A program made the translations under genes and the position numbers. Positions 26,006-34,251 of a stretch of DNA of 64,000 bases are shown here, one piece after another (position 1 is the first letter of the stretch; the number at the start of each line of letters is the position of its first letter). The DNA is from Halorussus caseinilyticus (GTDB lineage Archaea; Halobacteriota; Halobacteria; Halobacteriales; Haladaptataceae): NCBI RefSeq assembly GCF_029338395.1, contig NZ_CP119810.1, positions 62,001 to 126,000 of the forward strand, read 5' to 3'. The notes under the pieces are model-generated. The model did no database searches, was not told the origin of the DNA, and was given only the letters and a program-made list of their open reading frames with translations.

Positions 26006-26995
26006 GTGAACGACACCCACTGGTTCCTCCTCAAGCGAGTCGCGTGGACGGCGTTTGCCGCCTACCTGATACTCTCGGGGGCGTTCTTCGTCTTCGCGTA
26101 CACGCCCGACCCGAACGAGGCCCTCGTCTCGTTCGCGGCCGCGGACCCGAGCGACCCCGCGAACATGTCCGAGGACTCCAAGCAGGCCGTCGCCGCCTAC
26201 GAACAGGCCCGGAACTACGACGAACCCGTCTTCCAGCGGTACGCCGACTGGATGGTGGGGTACGCTACCCTCGACTGGGGCCGGTCGGTGACGACTGGCG
26301 GACCCGTCACCGACGCGCTGGCCGACCGCATCCCGGTGACGCTGGCGTATCTCGTGCCCGCCGTCGTCGTCTCGACGCTACTGGGCGTCGGCGTGGGGCT
26401 GGTCTCGGCGATGCGACCGAACGGCGTCGTTGACCGGGTGAGCGCGGCGCTGAGTTACGTCGGACTCGGCGTGCCGGGGTTCGTCCTCGGCGAACTCCTG
26501 TTGGTCGCGTCCATCCTTCACTTCTCGTGGTATCGGGCGTACTACGACCCGCGGTACGGTCTCTGGACCGCAGAGAATCTGGTCTCGCTGGCGCTCCCGG
26601 CGTTCGTGGTCGCGCTGAACCTGTTGGCGGCCCAAGCGCGCTACGCCCGCGCGGAGTCCCGCGAGTACCTGCTCGCCGAGTTCGTCAAGACTCTGCGGGC
26701 CAGCGGTGCCGACGCTCGGACCATCGGCCGCCACGTCCTACGAAACGCCGCGCTACCGCTGTTGACGGTGTTCTTCGCCGAACTGCTCACCGTGCTGTTT
26801 CTGACCGTCTACGTCGTGGAAGTCGTGTTCCGGGTTCCGGGCGTCGGCCAGTTGGCGTATCAGGCCATCGAGCAGCGGGACATCGGTCTGATTCTGGCGA
26901 CGACGCTCCTCCCGGCGTTCGTCGCGCTACTGGGGAACCTGTTTCAGGACTTCGCGTACACCCTGCTGGACCCGCGGGTCGGCGACGAGACGTAG
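26006..26995 (+). CDS. dppB: Peptide ABC transporter permease (DppB-like)
   Basis: 329 residues with a GTG start at 26006. First helix near the N-terminus (VAWTAFAAYLILSGAFFVFA), an external loop, then five helices including VTLAYLVPAVVVSTLLGVGV. The EAA loop reads LRASGADARTIGRHVLRNAALPLL. The C-terminus ends in LLDPRVGDET. It forms the membrane channel with DppC. It is divergent from dppC, D and F, separated by the CRISPR array, which is unlike the usual dppBCDF order. Confidence 0.9.
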   Translation: MNDTHWFLLKRVAWTAFAAYLILSGAFFVFAYTPDPNEALVSFAAADPSDPANMSEDSKQAVAAYEQARNYDEPVFQRYADWMVGYATLDWGRSVTTGGPVTDALADRIPVTLAYLVPAVVVSTLLGVGVGLVSAMRPNGVVDRVSAALSYVGLGVPGFVLGELLLVASILHFSWYRAYYDPRYGLWTAENLVSLALPAFVVALNLLAAQARYARAESREYLLAEFVKTLRASGADARTIGRHVLRNAALPLLTVFFAELLTVLFLTVYVVEVVFRVPGVGQLAYQAIEQRDIGLILATTLLPAFVALLGNLFQDFAYTLLDPRVGDET

Positions 26996-27005
26996 AGCAG
27001 AGCGT

Positions 27006-27596
27006 TCAGGCCGCTTCCTTCAGGTCCTCGTAGCGTTCTTCGAACTGCGACTGGCACGACGAACAGCAGAACTGGTAGAGTTCACCGTCGATGTGCGAGG
27101 ATTCGCCCTCGCTGGTGACGGAGTTGCCACACTCGTCGCACTCCAGCGCGAACTCGACGCCGCGCGGTTCGGGGTGCCACGCCGAGTCTTCGAGCAGTTT
27201 CACGTCGTACTCGCGCACCGCGTCGATGTCGATGGCGTCCGTGAGTAGCGGTTCGACCGCCCCGTCTCGGAGGCGAGCGTGGAAGATGACGTTGCCGTCG
27301 GCAGTCACGAAGAGGTGTTCGACGCCGTCGATGCCTTCGACGCCGTTCCGGACCTCCGAGACGCGGCCGGGTTCGACGTGGAGGTCCACGAGGACTGCAA
27401 CTCCGTCCGAGAGGAGCGACCGGTCTAAGTCCACCGTGAACCGCTTGACGACGCCGAGGTCCCGGAGTCGGTCGATGCGGTCCGAGACGGTCGGTGGCGA
27501 GAGGTTCACCGCGTCCGCGATTTCGTTGTACGGTCGGCGGGCGTCCGCAACCAGCAGTTGCAGAATTTCGAGGTCGGTTTCGTCGAGTTCTCGCAT
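27006..27596 (-). CDS. Lrp/AsnC regulator with C-terminal TRASH metal-binding domain (CopT-like)
   Basis: 196 residues. N-terminal AsnC helix-turn-helix (DETDLEILQLLVADARRPYNEIADAVNLSPPTVSDRIDRLRDLGVV), middle regulatory strands, and a C-terminal TRASH domain with Cys pairs (LECDECGNSV, QFCCSSCQSQFEERY). This fusion is known in archaea as a copper (heavy metal) responsive regulator of Cu-ATPase genes. ATG 27596 is preferred to the TTG six bases upstream. copA is 10 kb away, not adjacent. Likely target: copA and other copper genes (inference). It is convergent with dppB, 10 bp apart. Confidence 0.88.
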   Translation of the reverse strand: MRELDETDLEILQLLVADARRPYNEIADAVNLSPPTVSDRIDRLRDLGVVKRFTVDLDRSLLSDGVAVLVDLHVEPGRVSEVRNGVEGIDGVEHLFVTADGNVIFHARLRDGAVEPLLTDAIDIDAVREYDVKLLEDSAWHPEPRGVEFALECDECGNSVTSEGESSHIDGELYQFCCSSCQSQFEERYEDLKEAA

Positions 27597-28045
27597 TATC
27601 AAAGGGATTATCCCCCCATCATAGAAACACCTTTCGTCATATCACGGAAGTAGTGTGAGAAATCAAGAAGGAGTCGCCGTACGGGTCAATTCCGTAGTTT
27701 AGGCGTGCGAGCGTACGGTACGGTCTCTCTCACTCTGCTTGCACCGGATTGCGCTCCGCACGGGCCTGCTCGATTCGCTCCCGGAGGGCGGCGTTGAGGT
27801 GGCGGCGCGGCCCGAGACGGCGGCGCGGCCGGAGGCGATACCGCGGCCGGGAGTCGGGCCGCGATTTCGGGTGCCGACCGGTCGGCGACTTCGAAGTCGT
27901 AGCGCGCGACTCGGACCCCAGCGACCGTCTCGCGCGCGCGCACGTCCACCCCGGCGGCGCGTGAGAACCGACACGTCGCGGTCCGGGGTGTCTCGCTCTC
28001 GGAGACGGCGACTCGACCGGCGACGGTGGACGTGGAGTCCGTCCT

Positions 28046-28210
28046 CTACGAGAACCGGTGGGTCGCTGGGTCGCCCTCGGCGTAGCCGTTCGCTTGGACC
28101 GCAGTCGTCAGGACCATCGCCGTCTCGAACACCGACGAGAGAACGTGCGAATCGACCAGCCATCGGGCGGTCTGGTCCACGTCGCGGTCCAACCAGAAGG
28201 CGTTGACCAT
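28046..28210 (-). pseudogene. Truncated MVNAFW-type haloarchaeal protein
   Basis: From ATG 28210 the frame reads MVNAFWLDRDVDQTARWLVD, then SHVLSSVFETAMVLTTAVQA, then NGYAEGDPATHRFS and a stop at 28046. The start resembles a longer haloarchaeal protein of unknown function that continues for well over 100 residues after the ATHxxHPLTxW region. Here it ends exactly there. The frame downstream of the stop (to 27686) stays open with an Ala/Pro/Arg-rich end but does not look like the missing part. Probably a remnant; a short functional protein is less likely. Confidence 0.45.
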
Positions 28211-28609
28211 GACGCCTCTTGGAGTTGAAGGGAGTTACCGACGTTGGCGAGGAGCGAGGCGAAGTGAACGGAGTCACGACGAAGAACGTTTCAAAAGCCC
28301 CCGTCCGCTCACGGTCGCTCAGCAGGATATTTCGCACGCGCAGTTCTGCGGTGCGAAATAGTGGCCGTGCTGAGACGACCACGTAAACGCGAGCGGGCGG
28401 CCCCTTTCGAGTCCACCCGAACGAGGGAATTGCCCGTCAGTTTATAGTTTTGACCAGTCGAGTAGGGCGCGTGAGGTGGACCCCCGGTCGAGCGGTGAAC
28501 TCGAAGAGGACTCGGATGGCCATCTGCTCCGGGCGTCTCTCTTCCTCTCGGTGGCCGGGTGCGAACACTCTCGAAGTAATTATATACGTAGGGACATGAC
28601 TGCGCTATC
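28211..28609. other. Intergenic region with an extended stem-loop
   Basis: No gene seen. A structured element spans 28318-28374. The outer stem is CTCAGCA/TGCTGAG; an inner hairpin at 28330-28358 pairs TTTCGCAC with GTGCGAAA and CGCAG with CTGCG, with one bulged G. It resembles a folded RNA or the end of a lost mobile element. No family identified. Confidence 0.4.
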
Positions 28610-28990
28610 ATGGCACATGGACGCGGACTCGACTGTTTGCAATGTGGTACCAAACTGTCACAGCGACAGGAACATGGCGTGACGATAGATTATTGTGAAA
28701 ACTGTGGCGGCGTGTGGCTCGACCCCGGCGAGTTGAACGCGCTGACCGGCGGCAAGAAACACCACAAAAAGCACCACAAACACCACGACATCGACGTAGA
28801 CGACGCTTTCGAGGAGGATGAGGAGTACGAGGAAGAAGCGTACGAGGAGGAGGAAGAAGGGGGTGGAATCCTCGGAACTATCGCGGACGCGCTCGGTGGC
28901 GGCGAAGAAGAAGACGGCTGGGGCGAAGAAGAGGGATTCGAAGAGGAAGAAGACTGGGGCGGAGAAGCGGAGTTCGAAGAGGACTTCTGA
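28610..28990 (+). CDS. zf-TFIIB-type zinc-ribbon protein with His-rich and acidic tail
   Basis: 126 residues. N-terminal zinc ribbon: CLQCGTKL followed by YCENCGGVWLDPGELNAL, the zf-TFIIB (YjdI/DUF-type) signature. Next a His/Lys cluster (GGKKHHKKHHKHHD), then about 70 residues dominated by Glu/Asp/Gly with one short hydrophobic segment (GGGILGTIADALGG). The His cluster could bind metal, and the acidic tail fits a salt-in cytoplasm. Cellular role unknown. Start 28610 gives the ribbon nine residues from the N-terminus. Confidence 0.75.
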   Translation: MAHGRGLDCLQCGTKLSQRQEHGVTIDYCENCGGVWLDPGELNALTGGKKHHKKHHKHHDIDVDDAFEEDEEYEEEAYEEEEEGGGILGTIADALGGGEEEDGWGEEEGFEEEEDWGGEAEFEEDF

Positions 28991-29362
28991 GCGCGAGAAC
29001 TCCGGGAGATTTCAGGTACACGCGTGAGCCCGGTCCCGTCCTCATCGGAGTCGGCAGTAGCTATCTCCGCCGCTCACAGAAATACAATTATTTCTCTATA
29101 AATAAATAAAATTTTTAACCATATATTTAGGAATGATAAGAAACGAATCTCAAATATTTCTCCCGGCGGGGGCGGCAACGAGACGGACGGCGAGGGCGGT
29201 AACTGACCGCAATCGCCGAACGCGAACGCTTTTTTCCGGGCCGGTACGCGAAACGACTGCTATCGACGCCCACGACGCCCGGCAGTCCGAGCGACGGCGG
29301 CGCGCCCGACGAGTCGGCGAACAGCGTTTTACCCGTCGGACCCGTGACTCTGTAGGAGAACA
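28991..29362. other. Intergenic region before the SDR gene
   Basis: Strongly AT-rich from 29080 to 29160, a likely promoter. A short segment around 29050-29075 (GTCGGCAGTAGCTAT) matches the edge of repeat copy C (50831-50845), so it may be a leftover of the dispersed repeat. No gene seen. Confidence 0.4.
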
Positions 29363-30175
29363 ATGGCGGAGTACGATTTCGACGGCCGGGTCGCGTTCGT
29401 GACGGGTGGCGCGCGCGGGCAGGGTCGCTCGCACGCCCTGCGGTACGCCGAGAACGGCGCGGACGTGGCGTGTGCCGACATCTGCGAGACGACCGACGAA
29501 TCGGCCTACGAACTCGGCGACGAGACCGAACTGGACGAGACGGTCCGGAAGGTCGAAGACCGCGGCCAGTCGGCGCTCGGCGTCCAGATGGACGTGGCAG
29601 ACGAGAGGGAAGTCGAGGCGGGCGTCGAACGTGCCGTCTCGGAGTTCGGCCGCATCGACTTCCTCGCCAACAACGCCGGGGTCGCGCCCGTCTCGGGCCT
29701 GATGGAGTTAGACGAACAGACGTGGGACCACGCGCTCGACGTGAATTTGAAGGGGAGGTGGCTCTGCGCGAAACACGTCGGCCAGCACATGATAGACCGC
29801 GGCGAGGGCGGGCGCATCGTCAACACCCCTTCGACCGCCGGGATGGTCGCCTCGCCGGGTCTGGGCCACTACACCGCCGCGAAGCACGGCGTCCTCGGTC
29901 TGACCAAGACGCTGGCGATGGAGTTGGCTCCGCACGACGTGACGGTCAACGCGGTGTGTCCGACCGCCGTGGACACGCCGACGACCGGCGGCATCGTCGA
30001 ATCCATCGGCGAGGAGATGGCCGAAGTCGCCGAGCAGTCCGGCCCGGACAACGTGTTGGGCGAAATCGTCCAACCCGAGGACGTGAGCGCGGCGTTCGTG
30101 TGGCTGTCGAGCGACGACGCCCGCTTCGTCACCGGCATCGCGCTCCCGGTGGCCGCGGGCGCGACGGCAATCTGA
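29363..30175 (+). CDS. Short-chain dehydrogenase of the mycofactocin-coupled type
   Basis: 270 residues. Rossmann start AFVTGGARGQGRSHALRYAE, with ADICETTDES after strand 2. Catalytic residues: NNAG, Ser in NTPSTAGMVASP and YTAAKHG (YxxxK). The GARGQGRSHA motif and the inserted loop after strand 2 (YELGDETELDETVRKVEDRGQ) are hallmarks of SDRs that hold NAD tightly and pass electrons to mycofactocin in actinobacteria. No mycofactocin biosynthesis gene is in the window. Substrate probably an alcohol or ketone. GGAG precedes the start. The AI-2E gene follows 6 bp downstream. Confidence 0.88.
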   Translation: MAEYDFDGRVAFVTGGARGQGRSHALRYAENGADVACADICETTDESAYELGDETELDETVRKVEDRGQSALGVQMDVADEREVEAGVERAVSEFGRIDFLANNAGVAPVSGLMELDEQTWDHALDVNLKGRWLCAKHVGQHMIDRGEGGRIVNTPSTAGMVASPGLGHYTAAKHGVLGLTKTLAMELAPHDVTVNAVCPTAVDTPTTGGIVESIGEEMAEVAEQSGPDNVLGEIVQPEDVSAAFVWLSSDDARFVTGIALPVAAGATAI

Positions 30176-30181
30176 CCCACC

Positions 30182-31357
30182 GTGAACTGGAACGACTTCA
30201 TCGACCGCGACCGGAACCGCATCGCGTGGTGGCTCTACCTGCTCGCGCTCGCCCTCGGCGTGGTCTACGTCGGCTACTCCTTCGTCGGGATGTTCGTACT
30301 CGGCGTGTTCCTCTACTACGCCTCGCGGCCAATCTGCGAGCGCGTCGGCGCACACGTCGATAGGGACGGCGTGGCGGCGGCGCTGACGCTGTTAGGTATC
30401 GTGACTCCCATCCTCGTCGTCGTCGGCTACGTCCTCGTGGCGGGCCTCCGAGACGCCGCCTCGCTGTCGGGGACGCCGGGGAGTATCCTCGCGCCGCTGT
30501 TGAACGTCGAGAGTCTGAGTACGAACCAGCAGGACCTCGTGAACACGCTGTTGAACAACCCCCAGCAGGTCCAGTCGGTCGATACCGGCCGGATTCGCCA
30601 GTTGGCGAACGCCGTCCTGTCGGCGCTCGGGGCGGTGGTGGGGCTTGCCGTCCTGCTATCGCTGTCGTTCGGGTTCGCGTTCTTCCTCCTGCGGGACGAC
30701 GACCGAATCGCGGCGTGGTTCCGCGACGAGATAGCGCCGAAGGGGACGACGGGCCACGCCTACGCCCACGCCGTGGACGACGAACTAGAGACGGTGTTCT
30801 ACGGCAACGTCCTGTTCGTGTTCACGATGGCGATTCTGTCGGCGGTCGTCTACTACGGGTTCAACTTCGTCGCGCCGCCCGCGCTGACCATCCCGTTCGC
30901 CGTCCTGCTGGCGCTGTTGACCGGGGTCGCCAGTCTCGTCCCCCTCGTGGTCGGGAAAATCGTCTACGTCCCGCTGGTCGGGTACCTCGCGTGGGTCGCC
31001 GCGGGACAGGGCGGCCCGGCGATGATTTACCCTATCGGCCTGCTGGTGGTTTCGTTTCTCGTACTCGACATCCTTCCACAGACGTTCCTCCAGCCCTACA
31101 TCTCGGGCAACCAGATTCACATGGGCGTCATGATGTTCGCGTACATCCTCGGCCCGATGCTGTTCGGGTGGTACGGCTTCTTCCTGCTCCCGCTGTTTTT
31201 CGTGCTGGTGATTCAGGCGGTCCGCATCGTCGTGACCGACCTGATTCACGGCGAGGAACTCACGCCCGACGTGGACGCCGCCCCGTCGCTCGGCAAGCGC
31301 GACTTGGGTCAGAGCGGCGAGGACGACGGCGACGAGTCGGCGTCAACGTCGTCGTGA
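30182..31357 (+). CDS. AI-2E family membrane transporter
   Basis: 391 residues, GTG start at 30182, 6 bp after the SDR stop. Around eight transmembrane helices, including WWLYLLALALGVVYVGYSFV and TIPFAVLLALLTGVASLVPL. The P-rich PLVVGKIVYVPLVGYLAW and DILPQTFLQPYISG segments near the C-terminus are typical of the AI-2E/YdiK/PerM family. Such proteins act as permeases, some as Na+/H+ antiporters; the substrate is unknown. The C-terminal tail is acidic and cytoplasmic. Confidence 0.87.
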   Translation: MNWNDFIDRDRNRIAWWLYLLALALGVVYVGYSFVGMFVLGVFLYYASRPICERVGAHVDRDGVAAALTLLGIVTPILVVVGYVLVAGLRDAASLSGTPGSILAPLLNVESLSTNQQDLVNTLLNNPQQVQSVDTGRIRQLANAVLSALGAVVGLAVLLSLSFGFAFFLLRDDDRIAAWFRDEIAPKGTTGHAYAHAVDDELETVFYGNVLFVFTMAILSAVVYYGFNFVAPPALTIPFAVLLALLTGVASLVPLVVGKIVYVPLVGYLAWVAAGQGGPAMIYPIGLLVVSFLVLDILPQTFLQPYISGNQIHMGVMMFAYILGPMLFGWYGFFLLPLFFVLVIQAVRIVVTDLIHGEELTPDVDAAPSLGKRDLGQSGEDDGDESASTSS

Positions 31358-31390
31358 GCGTCTAGTAAGGAGAGGAGAGGAGAAGACAAA

Positions 31391-31560
31391 GAAGCTAGCG
31401 ACAGGCTTGAGCCAATCAGACCGCAACCGCACCGCACGGCACCGCCACCGCGGGCCACACCCTCCCCAACCGACTCCCTCACTCGTACCCGTCGGGTACT
31501 CGTTCGCTCGTCCCTCGCGCGGGTCGGCGCGACCACGAGGGTCGCGCCAGCGCGCGCCGG
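31391..31560 (+). repeat. Dispersed intergenic repeat, copy B (shortened)
   Basis: Same orientation as copy A: GCTTGAGCCAATCAGACCGC, C/A-rich stretch, CCCCAACCGACTCCC, then the hairpin at 31526-31548 (GGCGCGACC/GGTCGCGCC, loop ACGAG). The middle block found in copies A and D is missing. It lies between the AI-2E gene and the convergent PH-like membrane gene. Confidence 0.75.
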
Positions 31561-31603
31561 TGGTTTTTGGGTCGTCTCGGTTCTGCAGGTCGTCGCTCGG
31601 TCC

Positions 31604-32047
31604 TCACGCGGTCTCTTCCTCCGAGGAATCGTCGCCCGCGTCCTCGGCCAGCAGGGGTTCGAGCGCGTCGTAGAACGCCGCGGGGTCGGCCGGGAACACC
31701 GAAATCGGCTTGGGTCGCCCGGCGACCTTGATTCGGGCCTTCCCGCGCTTGCGGTAGGTCCAGTAGAGACTGACCGCGCCGAACGCCGCGAACCCGAGAC
31801 CGAGCGCCGCGTTTCGCCGGGTGGAGTACAACCCCCATCCGACGAGGACCGCGCTCAGGACGGCGAGGAAGTAGTCGAAGTCCTCTACCGTCACCTCCGC
31901 CACGTCGTCCAGCGAGACGCTGGTGAGTTCGTCGTCGGCGGCGACGAGCAGGCGGTCGTCGGTCAGCGCGACCGACCCGCCGGTCCGCAGGGCCAGTCGC
32001 TCGCGCACGGTCTCGTCGTCGGCGAGCGCGTCGGACGGAGCAGACAT
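31604..32047 (-). CDS. Membrane protein with two helices in a PH-like fold
   Basis: 147 residues. N-terminal beta-strand segment (LALRTGGSVALTDDRLLVAADDELTSVSLDDVAEVTVEDFDYF) reads like a bacterial PH/GRAM-type sheet. Two adjacent helices follow (LAVLSAVLVGWGLYS and LGLGFAAFGAVSLYW), then a second sheet part (RIKVAGRPKPISVFPADPAAFYDAL). The ...ADPAAFYDAL ending is common in proteins with PH-like membrane-associated folds. Function unknown. Start ATG 32047. Confidence 0.6.
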   Translation of the reverse strand: MSAPSDALADDETVRERLALRTGGSVALTDDRLLVAADDELTSVSLDDVAEVTVEDFDYFLAVLSAVLVGWGLYSTRRNAALGLGFAAFGAVSLYWTYRKRGKARIKVAGRPKPISVFPADPAAFYDALEPLLAEDAGDDSSEEETA

Positions 32048-32121
32048 CGGGCGGGAGTTGTCGGCGCAGGGTCGAAAAAGGGTCGGTTCGGGGGCCGGGA
32101 GAGTAGCGAGGCGCGCAGTCG

Positions 32122-32457
32122 TCAGTCGAGCAAATCGCGGTAGGCCGGGTGGACCCACGCGTACTCGACGGCGGTCAGGCCCTCGCGCACGTCCTCGTTT
32201 CGCGCCAGCGTCTCGGCCTCGTGCTGTCGCACGCCGTCCTCGTCGAACGGCATGACCGACGCGAAGACGCCCTCGTAGTGGTAGACAGCGCGCTCGCCGC
32301 CTTCTTCCAGTCCGACGAGCGAGTACGCGCCGTTGTTCCGGCGAATCAGGTGTGCGGCCTTCAGGTACACGTCGGCACCGCCCTGCTCGCGGGCGATGGC
32401 CGCACAGAGCCTGTCGAAGATTTCGGTGTTCGCGGCGGGCGGGACTGAACTGGCCAT
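32122..32457 (-). CDS. Conserved-looking haloarchaeal protein, function unknown
   Basis: 111 residues from ATG 32457. Contains IFDRLCAAIAREQGGADVYLKAAHLIRRNNGAYSLVGLEEGG, HYEGVFASVMPFDE and TAVEYAWVHPAYRDLLD. The mixed alpha/beta pattern and codon use suggest a real soluble protein. I do not recognise the family and see no catalytic motif. It may share an operon with the membrane protein 75 bp downstream on the same strand. Confidence 0.6.
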   Translation of the reverse strand: MASSVPPAANTEIFDRLCAAIAREQGGADVYLKAAHLIRRNNGAYSLVGLEEGGERAVYHYEGVFASVMPFDEDGVRQHEAETLARNEDVREGLTAVEYAWVHPAYRDLLD

Positions 32458-32786
32458 GTGCGTGTACTCGACCGGAGAACTAAAGCGGTGAGCCAAGCGT
32501 AGTGAAACTGAAAGTAGTCGCTCGCGGGCGTCCGCGTCGCTCCGACGGGCGTCGAAACTGGTCAGTATCGTACGAACACGTAGATTGATAACTGCCCGGA
32601 CCGAGTTACGAACGCAGACCTGACTGGTAGTCAGTGTCTGGCGTCCTGGGCCCGTATCCCATCATCACTACACCCAAACTGGCTTTCGACGGTTCGTGTA
32701 CCCCGAACCGTCTTCGGACGCCGCGGTCGGTGTCGGATTCCGTCGCGGGCCGAAGCACACATCCCTCCAGCGGACGTACCGGATGC
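32458..32786. other. Intergenic region upstream of the acetyltransferase
   Basis: Divergent promoter region. A frame continuous with the acetyltransferase is open from 32634, but its codons before 32787 do not look coding. Nothing else seen. Confidence 0.4.
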
Positions 32787-33398
32787 GTGTTCCCCGAGGA
32801 AATCGAGACCGAGCGCCTGCGGTTCGTCCGTCTCTGCCGGGAGAACGTGCCGACGGCGGAACTCTACCGATACATGCGCGCCGGGGCACCCCACATGGCC
32901 GAGGTCAGCGAGTACGTCATGTGGGACCCCCACGAGACGCCGAAAGACACCCACGACTACCTCGCCGACGTGGAAGAGCAGTGGGACGACCGGGGACAGG
33001 CCACCTACGCTATCTTTCCGCGCGACGACGCGGACCCGTCCGGCGACGACGCCGAACTCGCGGGCACGACCAACCTCCACTTCGATTGGGAACGTCGCTC
33101 GGCCGAGTTGGGAATCTGGCTCCGCAGGCCGTTCTGGGGCCGTGGATACTCCGGCGAACGCGCGGCGGCGATGCTGGAACTCGCGTTTGACCGCCTCGAC
33201 CTCGAACTCGTCGGCGCGTCCCATCAGGACGGCAACGAGCGGTCCCGACGCGCCATCGAGAAGTACGTCGGACGGTTCGGCGGCCAACACGACGGCGTTC
33301 TCCGGAACTTCGTGCCGTCCGACGACGAGGTTCGGGACCTCCACCGTTACACCGTCTCGAAGGAGCAATACAGGGAAGCGGTAGAAAAAGATAAATAA
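32787..33398 (+). CDS. GNAT acetyltransferase (RimJ/RimL type)
   Basis: 203 residues from the GTG at 32787, chosen because the family begins with a strand of the form FPEEIETERLRFVRL. Further GNAT features are HFDWERRSAELGIWLRRPFWGRGYSGERAAAMLELAFDRLDLELVGA (acetyl-CoA loop R/Q-x-x-G-x-G/A region) and NERSRRAIEKYVGRFGG. It transfers acetyl to a protein N-terminus or small amine; the substrate is unknown. C-terminus lysine-rich. Confidence 0.85.
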   Translation: MFPEEIETERLRFVRLCRENVPTAELYRYMRAGAPHMAEVSEYVMWDPHETPKDTHDYLADVEEQWDDRGQATYAIFPRDDADPSGDDAELAGTTNLHFDWERRSAELGIWLRRPFWGRGYSGERAAAMLELAFDRLDLELVGASHQDGNERSRRAIEKYVGRFGGQHDGVLRNFVPSDDEVRDLHRYTVSKEQYREAVEKDK

Positions 33399-33482
33399 TT
33401 TCTATACAACGATTTAGATATTCTTCAGCAATATTTTTAATTCTGAAAGTTCGTCGGCGGTGGTGGCGGCCACGTTCGACGG

Positions 33483-34118
33483 TCAGTCGCCCGGTTCGCC
33501 CCGCGGCGTCGGGTCGGTTCCGTCCCGGAACCGCTCGGGGAGGCGGGTGTGGACCGCGGCGGGAGCGAGCGGAACCAGTCGCTCGACCAGCGCCGCGAGG
33601 TGCTTGCGCGCCAGCGCGTACCCCGTCGAGACCAGCAGGACCGCGCCGACGAAGGTGCGGACCGGGCCGTCGTAGGCCACCAGCGCCGGGGCACCGAACG
33701 CCACCGCGACGAGCAAGTCCTCGGGCGCACCGTCGTAGCGGACCCACCGACGCGGCGGGACCCACCGACCGTTGAAGTGGTCGTACACCGCGCGTTCGGA
33801 CCGGGCCTGCCACGGCTTGAGTTCCAGACCGCCGCCGAGAACGTCCATCAGCGAGTGGGCCGCGGCACCCGCGAGGAACACCGCGAACGCGACGGTGGCC
33901 GCGCCGGGGAGCGCGACGGCGAGGGCGACCGCCGGGACCGCGGCGACGGCGTAGTACACCGGATAGTGGAGCGTCCGGCGGTGGCCCGCGTAGAGGTCTA
34001 GGTCGGGGAAGACGCTCCCGACGACGCCAGCGACGAGGGCGACGGGCGCGAACTCGGGCGCGACGCCCACCGCGGCGCTGGCGAGGACGACACCGAACAG
34101 GGCGTGGGTGGTCGCCAT
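33483..34118 (-). CDS. Membrane-bound metal-dependent hydrolase (YdjM/DUF457-type)
   Basis: 211 residues, ATG 34118 chosen over an ATG one codon upstream. Starts MATTHALFGVVL with the conserved TH, then GSVFPDLD and HRRTLHYPVYYAV, and HSLMDVLGGG. These His/Asp motifs at the ends of transmembrane helices are the signature of YdjM-like inner membrane hydrolases. Four or five helices. The C-terminal part carries a hydrophobic segment and a Pro-rich tail. Substrate unknown. Confidence 0.82.
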   Translation of the reverse strand: MATTHALFGVVLASAAVGVAPEFAPVALVAGVVGSVFPDLDLYAGHRRTLHYPVYYAVAAVPAVALAVALPGAATVAFAVFLAGAAAHSLMDVLGGGLELKPWQARSERAVYDHFNGRWVPPRRWVRYDGAPEDLLVAVAFGAPALVAYDGPVRTFVGAVLLVSTGYALARKHLAALVERLVPLAPAAVHTRLPERFRDGTDPTPRGEPGD

Positions 34119-34251
34119 CATGTATCCGAGGGGTAGGATACAGGAAGTATAAAGGCGTGCCGTGTCAGGCGGTACCTACCCGCTCGGTCTCGCCTTCCCG
34201 CGGCAGACCGAAAACCCAACACCGTTTGCCGCCGGGCGACAACACAACGGC

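Noticed and set aside
27686-27949. An 87-codon minus frame with VRVARYDFEVADRSAPEIAARL
   Set aside because: The first part looks protein-like, but it lacks a credible start and its C-terminal half is Pro/Ala/Arg-rich; kept only as part of the decayed region near 28 kb.
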